Source: Roseimarinus sp035271585
GTDB lineage: Bacteria; Bacteroidota; Bacteroidia; Bacteroidales; Prolixibacteraceae
Assembly: GCA_035271585.1 (NCBI GenBank)
Contig: DATERL010000150.1
Location: forward strand, 1-64,000
Direction of reading: 5' to 3'
Length of the DNA: 64,000 nucleotides
Below are positions 53,458 through 63,054 of this stretch, piece after piece. The notes under the pieces are model-generated. The model ran no database searches and had not been told where the DNA came from. It saw only the letters and a list, made by a program, of their open reading frames with translations. The position numbers and the translations under genes are program-made. The first letter of the stretch is position 1. Each line of letters opens with the position of its first letter.

Positions 53458-56448
53458 CTATCTAACAATCATCAGTTTTGAAGTGTATAATTTTTGATCG
53501 CTAAGCAACTGCACAATATAAGTTCCTTGGGCCAAATCTTTTGCTTCTAACTCAATTTGAGCAGTATAACTGCCCGACTTAAGTACATAACTCATCAGTT
53601 TTTGTCCTTGAGTGTTGATTATATTGATGGTGGCATCGTTATTTAAACGTTCGGGAAGTTGAATTGAAAACTTATGGTTGGCTGGGTTTGGAAACAATCG
53701 TAATTGACTGTTACCGGTCAATTGTTCCGAAAGGCCATTCACATTTAAAAAGTCATCGATCTCGGCTTGCGAAAGTGCATAATTATAAAGCCGAATATCG
53801 TCGAGCGAACCCCTTAAATACGTTTTATCGTCGGGTCTATAAGCAAAATACAAGTTCCGATCTTGAGATAAATCGCCCGTATTATCAGTTTCCTCGGCAA
53901 TAAGCTGACCATTGGCATACAGTGTAATTTTGTGGTTTTCTACATCTCGTGTGGCAACTACATGAACCCATTCCATAGTAAAAAAGGGCTCAATGGGCGT
54001 TACAATCGAAGAACTGTTTTGACCATCGTCGAGCTTAAAAACAAATTGATCGGATAAAGGATCGCTATACATTTCCCAGTGTTTGCGAAAAAAATGAGCG
54101 TTAGGATCCCCATCGAGGTATCCCTTAAAAATATAAGGTAGAATTTTATTGCTATACATCGAAATTGTATTGCTTTTCAACCAAAAAGCGAGGGTAAAAC
54201 TATTGGTATCGAAATCGAACTGGTAACTGTGCGGAACATAAATATACTGGCTAGAACCGTTAAAAACGATGGCCTGATTCACTGGGGAATCGTTAACCGT
54301 TGCATCTTCTTTAATACCAATAGAGAGTGTCTTACTTTCGAAAGGAGAACTATCGGTCAAGTCGGAAAAAACATCAAGGGTCCAATGCCCAACCATTTGG
54401 GGTTCAAGTTGTTCCCTAATCGAAAAAGAACGAGAATTATCCTCGTTGGTTTTTCCATTTTTATTAACCGCCTCAACACGCCAATAGTATGTTTTATTCG
54501 GTAAAAATGTTGGCCGGTAATTATTTTCGCTAAGGTTGACCAATAAAGCGGGCGACTGCTCTTCGCCAAAGTATAAATTATACGATTCGGCTCCCAATGA
54601 TGGGCTCCAGCTTAGCAAAGTATTGTTACTAATTTTGATGGCATTGTTGTCGGGGTATAATAAAATTACGGGCATCGGAACTGCGGTTTCGGAATATGAA
54701 GTAACAGTTCCAGTATTGGAATAAACCGATTTTTCATTCTTTTCAAAAGCTACAACCCGATAAGTATATTCGGTGTGATCAGCCACATTTTTATCGATAT
54801 AAACACTTGTATTGGCAGCCAGGGTATCAATAACTTCAAAATTGCCATTAGTCATTCGTTCTATATAATATCCGTCTTCGGTTTCGGAGTTATCAATCCA
54901 TCTAACAGTAATTTCTACAACATGGGTCAATTCGGCAACGAGTTGTGTTGGTGGTATAACAAAATACGAACCCGCTTCAATGCTATTTAAATAATACTCG
55001 AGATTAGTATAACCTTCCCCATATAAGTCACCATTACGGTCACTGGGGTCGTTGGGATCAAGTCCAACACCGATTTCCCATTCATCGGGCATACCATCGC
55101 TATCGGAATCGACAGGAGCTGTGGCCGAAAAAAGAAACGGCCAACCTCCAACATCACCAGGAGTATCGATAATTCCGGTTTTGGCTCCTTTGTACTGTCC
55201 TCCATAAGCAGCATTTCCTTCACGGGTTTCTTTAATTACCCTGGTTTCATGAATATCGAGTTTAGGAATCCGAACACCTGCATTGGACAAAACAAAGTCA
55301 TAAGCTTCGCTGGCCGTTAGGGTTTCAAATATTTGATGATCAAAAGGAACATCGACCCGCAATTGTTCCTTGGCATTTTCTGTAACGCTTTGAACTCCCA
55401 GTTCCCAGTTATCTTCCAAAATTTCGGGTTTGCCATACACTTCATTACCATTTACATAAAACAAGCTATAACCGTATTTTCCTTGCGCGCTGGGCTCAAG
55501 CACCCTGTACGAAATTGGTCCTGTATTGGTTGCCGGACCTGGTTTGTAATAGTTGTTCACAATGTTGATATTGGCTTTTGTTCCTGTATTCTCGTGAGGC
55601 TCTCCACCATAAACGTTATTAAAACCCCAGTTATAAATTACATTATTTCTGAAATCGGTTTTATCATCCATAAAAGGCGAATACCTTGCCCCATTGAAAC
55701 GGGGTGTTCTACTGGTATGATGCGCAATTAGGTTGCGAATAAAAGACGCTTTATTGCCTCCCCATATTCCACCGTATCCGTGATCGCCTTTAACATGTAA
55801 GGAACGAAAAAGGCTTTCGGAGATAATACAATTCTGCATAGTAAAGAATTCGTTCCGATAAAACGAAGCAGCTTCGTCAACGCCCCAGCTCATTGTACAA
55901 TGATCGATCATTATATTTTTCTTTTCGTTGCCCTTAAAGGCATCGTCTTCGGTAAAATCGCCCATCCGGAATCGCAAATAGCGAACAATTACATTATTGG
56001 CGTCAATTCTGGTGGGAGAACCTTTTATGGTTATTCCGTCGCCGGGAGCCGACTGGCCAGCAATGGTGATGCTATCGTTTTTAATTTGCAAGGTAGAATT
56101 AAGTTCAATGGTTCCCGATACTTTAAACAGAACAGTGCGTGCGCCCGATGCCAAAACGGCTTCGCGCAAGCTACCTTCGCCGCTATCGTTCAGGTTAGTA
56201 ACATAAATAACTGCTCCCCCACGACCTCCGCTTGTATAACGTCCCCAGCCATCGGCTTCAGGAAAAGCAAGAAGAGAATCAGTCTCAAAAGCATTTTCGT
56301 TTTTCGATAAATTACCGGCTTCAAATGTTGAGGCATGAACAGCCACAATACCCAAAGCATTGAACAACAAAACGATAATGAATAGAAATGACCTCACACT
56401 TGGAAGCAACTGATTTTTAAGTTGTTCAAAATTGAATAAATTTTTCAT
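53458..56448 (-). CDS. PL1-family pectate lyase with Fn3, LamG and T9SS domains
   Basis: A 996-residue modular secreted enzyme. Signal segment near residues 15-40, right-handed parallel beta-helix about 58-430 (EADGWGRYTSGGRGG, SITIAGQSAPGDGI, NIMIDHCTMSWGVDEAAS), a calcium-binding DSDSDGMPDEWE hinge near 448, two Fn3-like domains about 500-690, a LamG/concanavalin domain about 705-890 and a T9SS type A sorting domain about 912-996 (LRLFPNPANHKFSIQLP). It cleaves polygalacturonate or pectin by beta-elimination at the cell surface. It is divergent from the CE8 gene across 419 bases, so the pair is likely co-regulated. Subfamily not assigned. Confidence 0.92.
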   Translation of the reverse strand: MKNLFNFEQLKNQLLPSVRSFLFIIVLLFNALGIVAVHASTFEAGNLSKNENAFETDSLLAFPEADGWGRYTSGGRGGAVIYVTNLNDSGEGSLREAVLASGARTVLFKVSGTIELNSTLQIKNDSITIAGQSAPGDGITIKGSPTRIDANNVIVRYLRFRMGDFTEDDAFKGNEKKNIMIDHCTMSWGVDEAASFYRNEFFTMQNCIISESLFRSLHVKGDHGYGGIWGGNKASFIRNLIAHHTSRTPRFNGARYSPFMDDKTDFRNNVIYNWGFNNVYGGEPHENTGTKANINIVNNYYKPGPATNTGPISYRVLEPSAQGKYGYSLFYVNGNEVYGKPEILEDNWELGVQSVTENAKEQLRVDVPFDHQIFETLTASEAYDFVLSNAGVRIPKLDIHETRVIKETREGNAAYGGQYKGAKTGIIDTPGDVGGWPFLFSATAPVDSDSDGMPDEWEIGVGLDPNDPSDRNGDLYGEGYTNLEYYLNSIEAGSYFVIPPTQLVAELTHVVEITVRWIDNSETEDGYYIERMTNGNFEVIDTLAANTSVYIDKNVADHTEYTYRVVAFEKNEKSVYSNTGTVTSYSETAVPMPVILLYPDNNAIKISNNTLLSWSPSLGAESYNLYFGEEQSPALLVNLSENNYRPTFLPNKTYYWRVEAVNKNGKTNEDNSRSFSIREQLEPQMVGHWTLDVFSDLTDSSPFESKTLSIGIKEDATVNDSPVNQAIVFNGSSQYIYVPHSYQFDFDTNSFTLAFWLKSNTISMYSNKILPYIFKGYLDGDPNAHFFRKHWEMYSDPLSDQFVFKLDDGQNSSSIVTPIEPFFTMEWVHVVATRDVENHKITLYANGQLIAEETDNTGDLSQDRNLYFAYRPDDKTYLRGSLDDIRLYNYALSQAEIDDFLNVNGLSEQLTGNSQLRLFPNPANHKFSIQLPERLNNDATINIINTQGQKLMSYVLKSGSYTAQIELEAKDLAQGTYIVQLLSDQKLYTSKLMIVR

Positions 56449-56564
56449 GCGTTTATATTTTCAAATTAATAGCTCTCTGTTGTGTTGAATTTTGTTTTGG
56501 AACAACCAGACTCACTGAATTGTAACTTACAGGAAGACTGCTTATTAAATCATCTGCTGATGTG

Positions 56565-56572
56565 CAAATATA
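56565..56572 (-). promoter_or_regulatory. Candidate -7 element for the PL1 gene
   Basis: TATATTTG on the minus strand (CAAATATA on plus), matching TAnnTTTG, 116 bases before the PL1 start. No -33 TTTG found at normal spacing. Confidence 0.35.
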
Positions 56573-56802
56573 TTATTCAAGACATGAATAAAATTACAAA
56601 AAATATTTCAAGGAATAAAATTGAACTCCACAAAACACATAAAATTCATTCAACAAGTAATATAGAATTGTGTAAAACCATTAGAAATTATGTGCTTCAT
56701 TCTGTTGTGAATATGCTTAATAAGCAGACGATAAAATCATAAAACGCTGATTAAACAGTACTCAAAAAATCTAATCAAAATTATTCCAGCGCATATATTT
56801 TG

Positions 56803-56810
56803 TATATTTG
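56803..56810 (+). promoter_or_regulatory. Candidate -7 element for the CE8 gene
   Basis: TATATTTG matching TAnnTTTG, 57 bases before the ATG at 56868; identical to the element facing PL1. No -33 TTTG at normal spacing. Confidence 0.4.
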
Positions 56811-56867
56811 AAACTGAATGCTGCTAAAGAATAGGAATTAAATAGAACTTTCAAAAAACTTTCGATT

Positions 56868-59800
56868 ATGAAAAATCAGACCACTAACTCGGCAATTATT
56901 TTGATTATAAGTTTAGCACTTACATTATCGGTACAAGTTATTGCTTGGGGGCAAAACGAAAAACCTAAAATCGATGTGTGGGACTTTGGTGCTGAACAAC
57001 TCGACGAAAACAACTATAACAATTGCCTAACAGTTGACATCATTAATAACTGGTATCCCGAATCGATTACACTCGGAAGCAGCGGCAATACACTACCCTC
57101 CTTTACTTCGGGAATACTTAGCTGGACTGGTGGCGGGAACGACCGCCTGCGCACAAGCAATACCGCAATTACACGTTACGACGAAAATATCTCAGGAGCA
57201 AAAGACTATAGCGGACGCATTTATGTCAACTCAGCTGCCAATGCAAGCCGTTACCTGAGCTTTACATTAAACGAAAACGACATAATAACCCTGTTTACCA
57301 AAACCGACGCAGGCGGAAATATTGTTTTTCAAAATCAAGAAGTACCCGAACTACAAAGCGACGAAATTGAAGTAGGAACTGATTTGACCGAGCTAATTTT
57401 TGTTGCCAAACAAGCCGGTGAGTTCCGCGTTTTTGACAAGCAGGGAAAACCCAGTTACTACCGTGTTTATCGAAAAAGTGCTTCGTATGCAACAGTAAGC
57501 GGAACAATCAATCGCGAAAATGCCACTGATATCCCCGAAAATTATTCAATTCAATTTAAAAACGAAGCCGGAAAAACCTGGCAAACCACGCCCCAAGAGA
57601 ACAACAATTACAGCATTGAAATCCCCATTGAAAACACATATGAAATTAGTTTGATAAATGCGAACGGCTACATTGTTTCAAGTGAAAGCACTGTTGCGGT
57701 TTTAAATAAAACATTGCAATTTGATATTACGATTCTAAAAGTTGAACTGTTTACGCTTAGTGGTTCAATAAGCGGGCTTAACGAGCAAATTATTAATTTG
57801 AAACTTGATTATTCAGCCGATATAAACCAACATAAAATATTCAAGCCCAGCCCTGTTATTAATTATGAAACAGCAACTTACTCGGTTCAACTTGAAGCCA
57901 ATTGCGAATATACCATTTCGGCACAAGGTGTGAACGATTATTATATTTCGGAAAATACCATTAGCATTGAGGCCATCGATACCAATGCCGACATTCAGTT
58001 TGAAGCAAAAGTTCTTTATACAGTAAGTATTTTGGCCGAAGGTTTAAATACAGAACAACTTCAAAAGCTGAAACTTACTTTCATAAACAATAACGATGGG
58101 TATCAATATCAATTCGACGAGATTGAAGAAATAGCGCTCCGCAACGGCTCCTATAATGTTGAATATGAAAGGCTCGACGAATTTGCCGTTAAAATGGGAT
58201 TGACCTCAAACCTCAACATTGATAATACTGCTACTTCGAAAAAACTATCGTTTGAAAACATCAACACTTGGACTTTCGACGACAAAGAAATCGCCGACGG
58301 TACAAGTGCATACAATGGTTTACATTTTACCAAGCAGGTAAGCAACGAAATGGCTAAAGGGCACTTGGTTGCAAAGCCGGGCGCCACAATTCAGGTGCCT
58401 GTTAATCAGGGCGACAAAATAGAAGTTTCTTATTATTACACAGCCAGTTTTACCATTGAAGACAGTGAACCATTCTTTACCGAAAGTAAAAGCACCAGCA
58501 CAAACGAGTATGCTTACTATACTTATACCGGAACAAAAGCCGGGTATATTACCATCACCATTGGCGATAAAGCAAGCAGTACATACATCACTGAAATTTC
58601 AATTGATAACTCCATTCAATATTTGGCACTTATCGAAGTGGGAAAAAATAAAACCTACCCAAGTGTAAACGATGCGCTAAACGCCATAAGTAAAATGGTT
58701 CGAAACAACAACGAGCGTGTTACCATAATGATTGACCCGGGAAATTATGAAGAGATGTTGCTTGTTAATGAAAACAACATAACACTGAAAAATGCAGCTG
58801 CTGTGCCTGGCATTGGCCTTAAAAACCAAGGTGTCGATATTGATGAAAATGCCGTTCGAATAACATCGTACTACGGACATGGGTACAATTATTACAGCAT
58901 GAAAAACAACCAAAAATGGGATGCCGAAGTATTGCGGGTAAACCGCGAAAATGGCTCCAGCACTTACCAAAACACCGGTGCAGGTACAAACAATGATTCC
59001 TACTGGAATGCAACGGTAGTAATCAATGCAAAGGGATTTATTGCCGAAAACATAATTTTCGAAAACTCTTTCAACCAGTACATTTCACAAAAAGAAAGCA
59101 ATGATGTTGTTTTAACATGGGAGTCGGGCAGCAAAGGCACACGCCCAACCAACTATGGGAACACCAATGTACAGCAAAGAAATTTTGTTGAACGAGCAGC
59201 TGCCTTAGCAATTACAAAACAAGGCGATAAAGTGATTCTAAACGATTGTCGAGTTGTTGGCCGACAAGATTCATTTTATGGTGCCGAAGGCGCTCGCGTT
59301 GTGGTTTACAAAGGGGCTATGATGGGTGCTGTTGATTACTTGTTTGGCGGAATGACGGCCGTTTTTTATAAATCGAGTTTGATAATGAACACCAGCGACG
59401 ACAGCAACGACCGTTCGTACATTACCGCAGCACAACAAAACAATAGTCGCGGCTTTTTGATGTACCAATGCCATATCGAATCAGCTGAACCAGGCATCGA
59501 GTCGGCATCGGAATATAAATCGAAACCGGGTTATTTTGGACGGCCATGGCAAGCCACCACCAGCGAAGTAGTATTCTACTCTACCACAATTGGAACTTCA
59601 AACGCACTAGGTTACGAGGGAAAATCGTTGATTGACCCGATAGGCTGGGTCAATTCGTTGGGAGGCGAATCGGCCGGAATGTGCGAATTTAATAGTATCG
59701 AAATATCGGGCAGCGACAACAGCAGCCGTAGGGCCAAATGGTCAACACTGTTAAATGAAGCTAAACTAAGCGATGGAACAGCCATAACGCCCTATCTATT

Positions 59801-60095
59801 CACCAAAGGAAATGACGAATGGGACCCAATTACAGCGTTAATCGCCAATGATAATGAAACTGGCTACAAGCTATTAAAACAAAATTTACCGGCTAAACTC
59901 CATGTTAAAGGGAATCAAATTTTACTTTCAAATATTTATTCCGATACCCTAGTTAAAGTATTCTCAATAAACGGAACGATGGTAAAGTCGTTTAAAATAA
60001 ACACCGACAGCACCTTCGAAATGAACCGTGGTATTTGGATTGTAAGCATGAATTCGATAAAAGGAACCAAAGTCGTAAAAGTGGTAACCCACTAA
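56868..60095 (+). CDS. Multidomain CE8 pectin methylesterase, T9SS-like C-terminus
   Basis: A 1075-residue secreted protein. Signal peptide to about residue 29. A WDFGAEQLD-type beta module lies at about 35-205, three Ig-like or carboxypeptidase-regulatory-like repeats at about 206-460, a second WTFDD-type module at about 463-585, then the CE8 beta-helix at about 586-960. Catalytic residues are D801 (GRQDSFYG), D823 (GAVDYLFGG) and R892 (GRPW). The last 75 residues (QNLPAKLHVKGNQILLSN, MVKSFKI) look like a T9SS sorting domain. It removes methyl esters from pectin, making it open to the divergent PL1 lyase. Confidence 0.92.
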   Translation: MKNQTTNSAIILIISLALTLSVQVIAWGQNEKPKIDVWDFGAEQLDENNYNNCLTVDIINNWYPESITLGSSGNTLPSFTSGILSWTGGGNDRLRTSNTAITRYDENISGAKDYSGRIYVNSAANASRYLSFTLNENDIITLFTKTDAGGNIVFQNQEVPELQSDEIEVGTDLTELIFVAKQAGEFRVFDKQGKPSYYRVYRKSASYATVSGTINRENATDIPENYSIQFKNEAGKTWQTTPQENNNYSIEIPIENTYEISLINANGYIVSSESTVAVLNKTLQFDITILKVELFTLSGSISGLNEQIINLKLDYSADINQHKIFKPSPVINYETATYSVQLEANCEYTISAQGVNDYYISENTISIEAIDTNADIQFEAKVLYTVSILAEGLNTEQLQKLKLTFINNNDGYQYQFDEIEEIALRNGSYNVEYERLDEFAVKMGLTSNLNIDNTATSKKLSFENINTWTFDDKEIADGTSAYNGLHFTKQVSNEMAKGHLVAKPGATIQVPVNQGDKIEVSYYYTASFTIEDSEPFFTESKSTSTNEYAYYTYTGTKAGYITITIGDKASSTYITEISIDNSIQYLALIEVGKNKTYPSVNDALNAISKMVRNNNERVTIMIDPGNYEEMLLVNENNITLKNAAAVPGIGLKNQGVDIDENAVRITSYYGHGYNYYSMKNNQKWDAEVLRVNRENGSSTYQNTGAGTNNDSYWNATVVINAKGFIAENIIFENSFNQYISQKESNDVVLTWESGSKGTRPTNYGNTNVQQRNFVERAAALAITKQGDKVILNDCRVVGRQDSFYGAEGARVVVYKGAMMGAVDYLFGGMTAVFYKSSLIMNTSDDSNDRSYITAAQQNNSRGFLMYQCHIESAEPGIESASEYKSKPGYFGRPWQATTSEVVFYSTTIGTSNALGYEGKSLIDPIGWVNSLGGESAGMCEFNSIEISGSDNSSRRAKWSTLLNEAKLSDGTAITPYLFTKGNDEWDPITALIANDNETGYKLLKQNLPAKLHVKGNQILLSNIYSDTLVKVFSINGTMVKSFKINTDSTFEMNRGIWIVSMNSIKGTKVVKVVTH

Positions 60096-60226
60096 AATTG
60101 ATGAAAAAACTTAAACTTTTTACAAAAAATAGAGGTTATCTGTACAGCTAAAATAACCAATTGATTGTTCGCTAAAAAAGCAGTAAATTGAATTCGATTT
60201 ATATTTACCAATACAACCAATTGGTT

Positions 60227-60964
60227 ATGAATTCAAAAAACAAAGCACCGAACCAAAACAAGTGGATTAAAATTAGTGAGTTTTTCAACGATTTTTTATC
60301 ATTGGTTTACCCCAACCTTTGCTTGTGTTGTGAAATTCCTTTAGTAAAACAAGAGCATTTTATGTGTGCAGGCTGCGATTTGCACTTGCCACGCAGCCAT
60401 TACCATTTGGTCAGTAATAATCCAGTAGAACACCTCTTTTGGGGGCGCACATCGATTGAAAAAGCAACTTCGTACTTCATTTTTCAAAAAGGAAGCAAAT
60501 ACCAAAAATTGTTGCACCACCTAAAATACAAAGGATACCGCGAAATAGGCGTTGAGTTGGGAAAACGATTTGCCGCAGAACTTAATCAAGTAAGCTATTT
60601 CGACGAAATAGATGTGTTGGTTCCGGTGCCACTTCACCCTAAAAAAGAAAAACAAAGAGGCTATAACCAAAGTACGGCCATTGCCGAAGGAATGGCGCAA
60701 ATACTGCACAAAGAACTAAATACAAACAACCTACAGCGAAAATATTACAGCGAAACACAAACCCGAAAAGGCCGTTACGAACGTTGGGAAAACGTAAATG
60801 AGCTGTTCGCAGTTAAAGAACCCAAATATTTTACCCATAAACACGTGTTGCTAATCGACGATGTGGTGACCACCGGATCCACCCTCGAAGCCTGTGCTAA
60901 TGCCTTATTGCAATGTGAAGGCACCAAGGTAAGTATTGCCACTTTGGCTTATGCTTCATATTAA
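60227..60964 (+). CDS. comF: ComF family phosphoribosyltransferase-like protein
   Basis: A 245-residue ComF: an N-terminal four-cysteine zinc site (CLCCEIPL and CAGCDLHL) and a C-terminal phosphoribosyltransferase domain with VLVPVPLHPKKEKQRGYNQS and the PRPP motif LLIDDVVTTGSTLEAC. Family members are tied to natural competence and to DNA processing during uptake, though the enzymatic reaction is not established. The frame opens at 60188, but 60227 gives a leader closer to the zinc site; both are possible. It stands alone. Confidence 0.92.
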   Translation: MNSKNKAPNQNKWIKISEFFNDFLSLVYPNLCLCCEIPLVKQEHFMCAGCDLHLPRSHYHLVSNNPVEHLFWGRTSIEKATSYFIFQKGSKYQKLLHHLKYKGYREIGVELGKRFAAELNQVSYFDEIDVLVPVPLHPKKEKQRGYNQSTAIAEGMAQILHKELNTNNLQRKYYSETQTRKGRYERWENVNELFAVKEPKYFTHKHVLLIDDVVTTGSTLEACANALLQCEGTKVSIATLAYASY

Positions 60965-61014
60965 AAAAACATTAAAAAATCTGATTCATCGAACAACTGT
61001 GTTTATAATTAATC

Positions 61015-61022
61015 TATATTTG
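61015..61022 (+). promoter_or_regulatory. Candidate -7 element of the efflux operon
   Basis: TATATTTG matching TAnnTTTG, 36 bases before the TetR start. Transcription would begin near 61029, inside the dyad at 61027. Confidence 0.5.
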
Positions 61023-61026
61023 CGGT

Positions 61027-61038
61027 GTGAACATTCAC
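61027..61038. promoter_or_regulatory. Candidate TetR operator over the start of transcription
   Basis: GTGAA-CA-TTCAC, a perfect 5-base dyad overlapping the expected transcription start after the -7 element at 61015. Well placed for self-repression by the TetR-family protein encoded 20 bases on. A one-mismatch inverted copy lies at 61720-61731. Confidence 0.5.
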
Positions 61039-61058
61039 TAACTTAATAAAATTAGAAA

Positions 61059-61646
61059 ATGATAGCCCAATTATCGGACAGACAAAAAGAAATTATTGAT
61101 GTTTCGCTCGAACTAATTGCAGAAAGCGGAATTCAGGGACTCACGATTAAGAATTTGGCCAAAAAAATTGGTTTTTCTGAATCGGCAATTTATCGACATT
61201 ACGAAAACAAAACCCAAATTTTGGTGGCCATCTTAAATTTCTTCAAAGAAAATAGCGAACGCCTTTTTAAGGCTGAACTGGAAACAGAAGAAGAAGCGAT
61301 GACAAAAATAAGTAACATATTTCATAAACAGTTTAAAATATTTGCGGCTTCGCCATCGCTGGTTGCGGTGATATTTTCGGAAGAGCTTTTTAGAAACGAA
61401 GCCATTTTGATGGCCAAAGTGTCGCAAATAATGAACAACAACTCCAACACATTAACGAGTATTATTAAAAGTGGACAGGAAAAAGGCGAACTCAGAACCG
61501 ATGTTGAAGCGGAGCATTTGTCACTTGTTGTCATGGGATCTCTTCGATTATTTGTAAAACAATGGCAAATGTCGAACTACGCTTTTAACCTTCAGGAAAA
61601 AGGAAATCAACTCTCGAATTCAATAAAAATACTGCTTCAAAAATAA
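61059..61646 (+). CDS. TetR/AcrR family repressor of an efflux operon
   Basis: A 195-residue one-component repressor. N-terminal helix-turn-helix about 25-60 (GLTIKNLAKKIGFSESAIYRHYENK), all-helical ligand domain after it with a shape typical of the AcrR group. It precedes TolC (40 bases) and the RND adaptor in one direction, so it probably represses itself and the pump until a lipophilic inducer binds. Candidate operator just upstream at 61027. Confidence 0.94.
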   Translation: MIAQLSDRQKEIIDVSLELIAESGIQGLTIKNLAKKIGFSESAIYRHYENKTQILVAILNFFKENSERLFKAELETEEEAMTKISNIFHKQFKIFAASPSLVAVIFSEELFRNEAILMAKVSQIMNNNSNTLTSIIKSGQEKGELRTDVEAEHLSLVVMGSLRLFVKQWQMSNYAFNLQEKGNQLSNSIKILLQK

Positions 61647-61686
61647 ATACCAGCAATATGAAAATCATTAAAAATATTAATATAAA

Positions 61687-63042
61687 ATGAAAGCTAAAAA
61701 AAATTTAACAACTAAGTTAGTGAGTGTTCACACTGCTAGAACATTGTTCCTAATGATGCTTGGCCTAACTATTTATTTTTCGGGAAATGCACAAAATTGG
61801 ACCTTAGAACAATGTATCGACACGGCGCAGGTGCACAACAAAAACCTGCAAATGAGCAGAAATACAATGGAAATTAGTGCTGAAAAGCAAAAAGAGGCGA
61901 AAGCCAACTTAATACCCAAAATTAACCTAAATGCCGATTATAAATATTTTATCGATTTGCCCTACCAGTTAATGCCACAAGCGACTTTTGGCGGCCCAAC
62001 AGGAATGTTTAAGGAAGTACAAATGGGTGTGCCTCATAATATGGGCGCAAATATTCAACTGGCCATGCCTTTATACAATTCGCAGATTTTCGGCGCAATT
62101 GAAGCCACAAAAATTGCAACTGAGTTAAACGATCTTAAGTATAAGAAAACCGAAGAGCAAGTGTTTTTCGAAATCTCAAATCTGTATTACAACGCTCAAA
62201 TTTTGATTCACCAACAGCAATTTATCGAAGGAAATTTAGAGAACACCCGTAAATTACTTGAAAACCTGCAACTGCTTTATTCACAACAAATGATAAAGAA
62301 AAGCGATGTTACAAAAGTTGAATTGCAAAAAGAACAACTTCTTACGCAACGCCAACTGGTAGCCAATAGTTTTGCTCAGGTAATGAATGCCCTAAAGTTT
62401 TCGATGGGTATTCCCATTCAGCAAAACCTACAAATTGAGCCCGATATCAGCAACAAATCTCTTATTGAATATTCGAGTTTAACTCCGCTTGATTTACAAA
62501 TTACACTCTCGCAAAACAAACTTTTATCGAGCGAATTAAAAACGTTTAGGCTTTCGCGTTTACCCTCTGTTTCGTTCTACGGAAGTTATGGACAAGCGGG
62601 ATTCGGGTACGATGAGAAACCCAATGAATTCCTCAACTTTTACCCCGTCAGTTTGGTGGGTTTACAGTTGTCGGTTCCACTTTTTAACGGTACGGTAACT
62701 CAACGTAAAATCAACCAGAAAAAATTAGAAATTCAAAATAATACCTTACAAATTGATTTGGTAACCGCACAAAATCAGATGCTAATTGAAAACGCTACTC
62801 GGCTTCGGATAGTAACCCAACAAGCCATTGAAAATACACAAAAACAAATCGATTTGGCCAATACGGTTTATAGCGAAATGCTTTTGCAGCAAAAAGAAGG
62901 AACAGCTACGCTCACCGATGTTTTGCTGGCCGATAATGCAGTTCGCGAAACACAAACGAGCAATCTGTCGGCCATAATCGACTATTTGAAAGCCGATTTG
63001 GAATTGAAAAAATTAACTGGAAACATTTCATCGAAAAATTAA
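61687..63042 (+). CDS. TolC family outer-membrane efflux channel
   Basis: A 451-residue TolC/OEP protein: signal segment near residues 17-36 (ending SGNAQ), then two repeats of long coiled-coil helices and barrel strands (WTLEQCIDTAQVHNKNLQMSRN at the start, LTDVLLADNAVRETQ near the end). It forms the outer-membrane tunnel of a tripartite pump with the adaptor 12 bases downstream. It has a rather long N-terminus before the signal core, but no better ATG was seen. Confidence 0.94.
   Translation: MKAKKNLTTKLVSVHTARTLFLMMLGLTIYFSGNAQNWTLEQCIDTAQVHNKNLQMSRNTMEISAEKQKEAKANLIPKINLNADYKYFIDLPYQLMPQATFGGPTGMFKEVQMGVPHNMGANIQLAMPLYNSQIFGAIEATKIATELNDLKYKKTEEQVFFEISNLYYNAQILIHQQQFIEGNLENTRKLLENLQLLYSQQMIKKSDVTKVELQKEQLLTQRQLVANSFAQVMNALKFSMGIPIQQNLQIEPDISNKSLIEYSSLTPLDLQITLSQNKLLSSELKTFRLSRLPSVSFYGSYGQAGFGYDEKPNEFLNFYPVSLVGLQLSVPLFNGTVTQRKINQKKLEIQNNTLQIDLVTAQNQMLIENATRLRIVTQQAIENTQKQIDLANTVYSEMLLQQKEGTATLTDVLLADNAVRETQTSNLSAIIDYLKADLELKKLTGNISSKN
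61720..61731. promoter_or_regulatory. Possible second operator copy inside the TolC gene
   Basis: GTGAGTGTTCAC, the inverted form of the 61027 dyad with one mismatch, 33 bases into the TolC coding region. It could be chance; coding constraints apply. Confidence 0.25.
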
Positions 63043-63054
63043 TACAATACAATC

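Larger units (their letters stand above)
56449..56867. other. Divergent intergenic region of the pectin pair
   Basis: 419 AT-rich bases between the two divergent genes. An 86-codon plus-strand frame (56482-56742) shows no recognisable family and is likely spurious. The same -7-like octamer TATATTTG occurs once facing each gene (56565-56572 minus, 56803-56810 plus). Confidence 0.5.

Noticed and set aside
56482..56742. 86-codon frame in the divergent pectin promoter region
   Set aside because: Lys/Asn/His-rich, no family, overlaps the expected promoters; probably non-coding.
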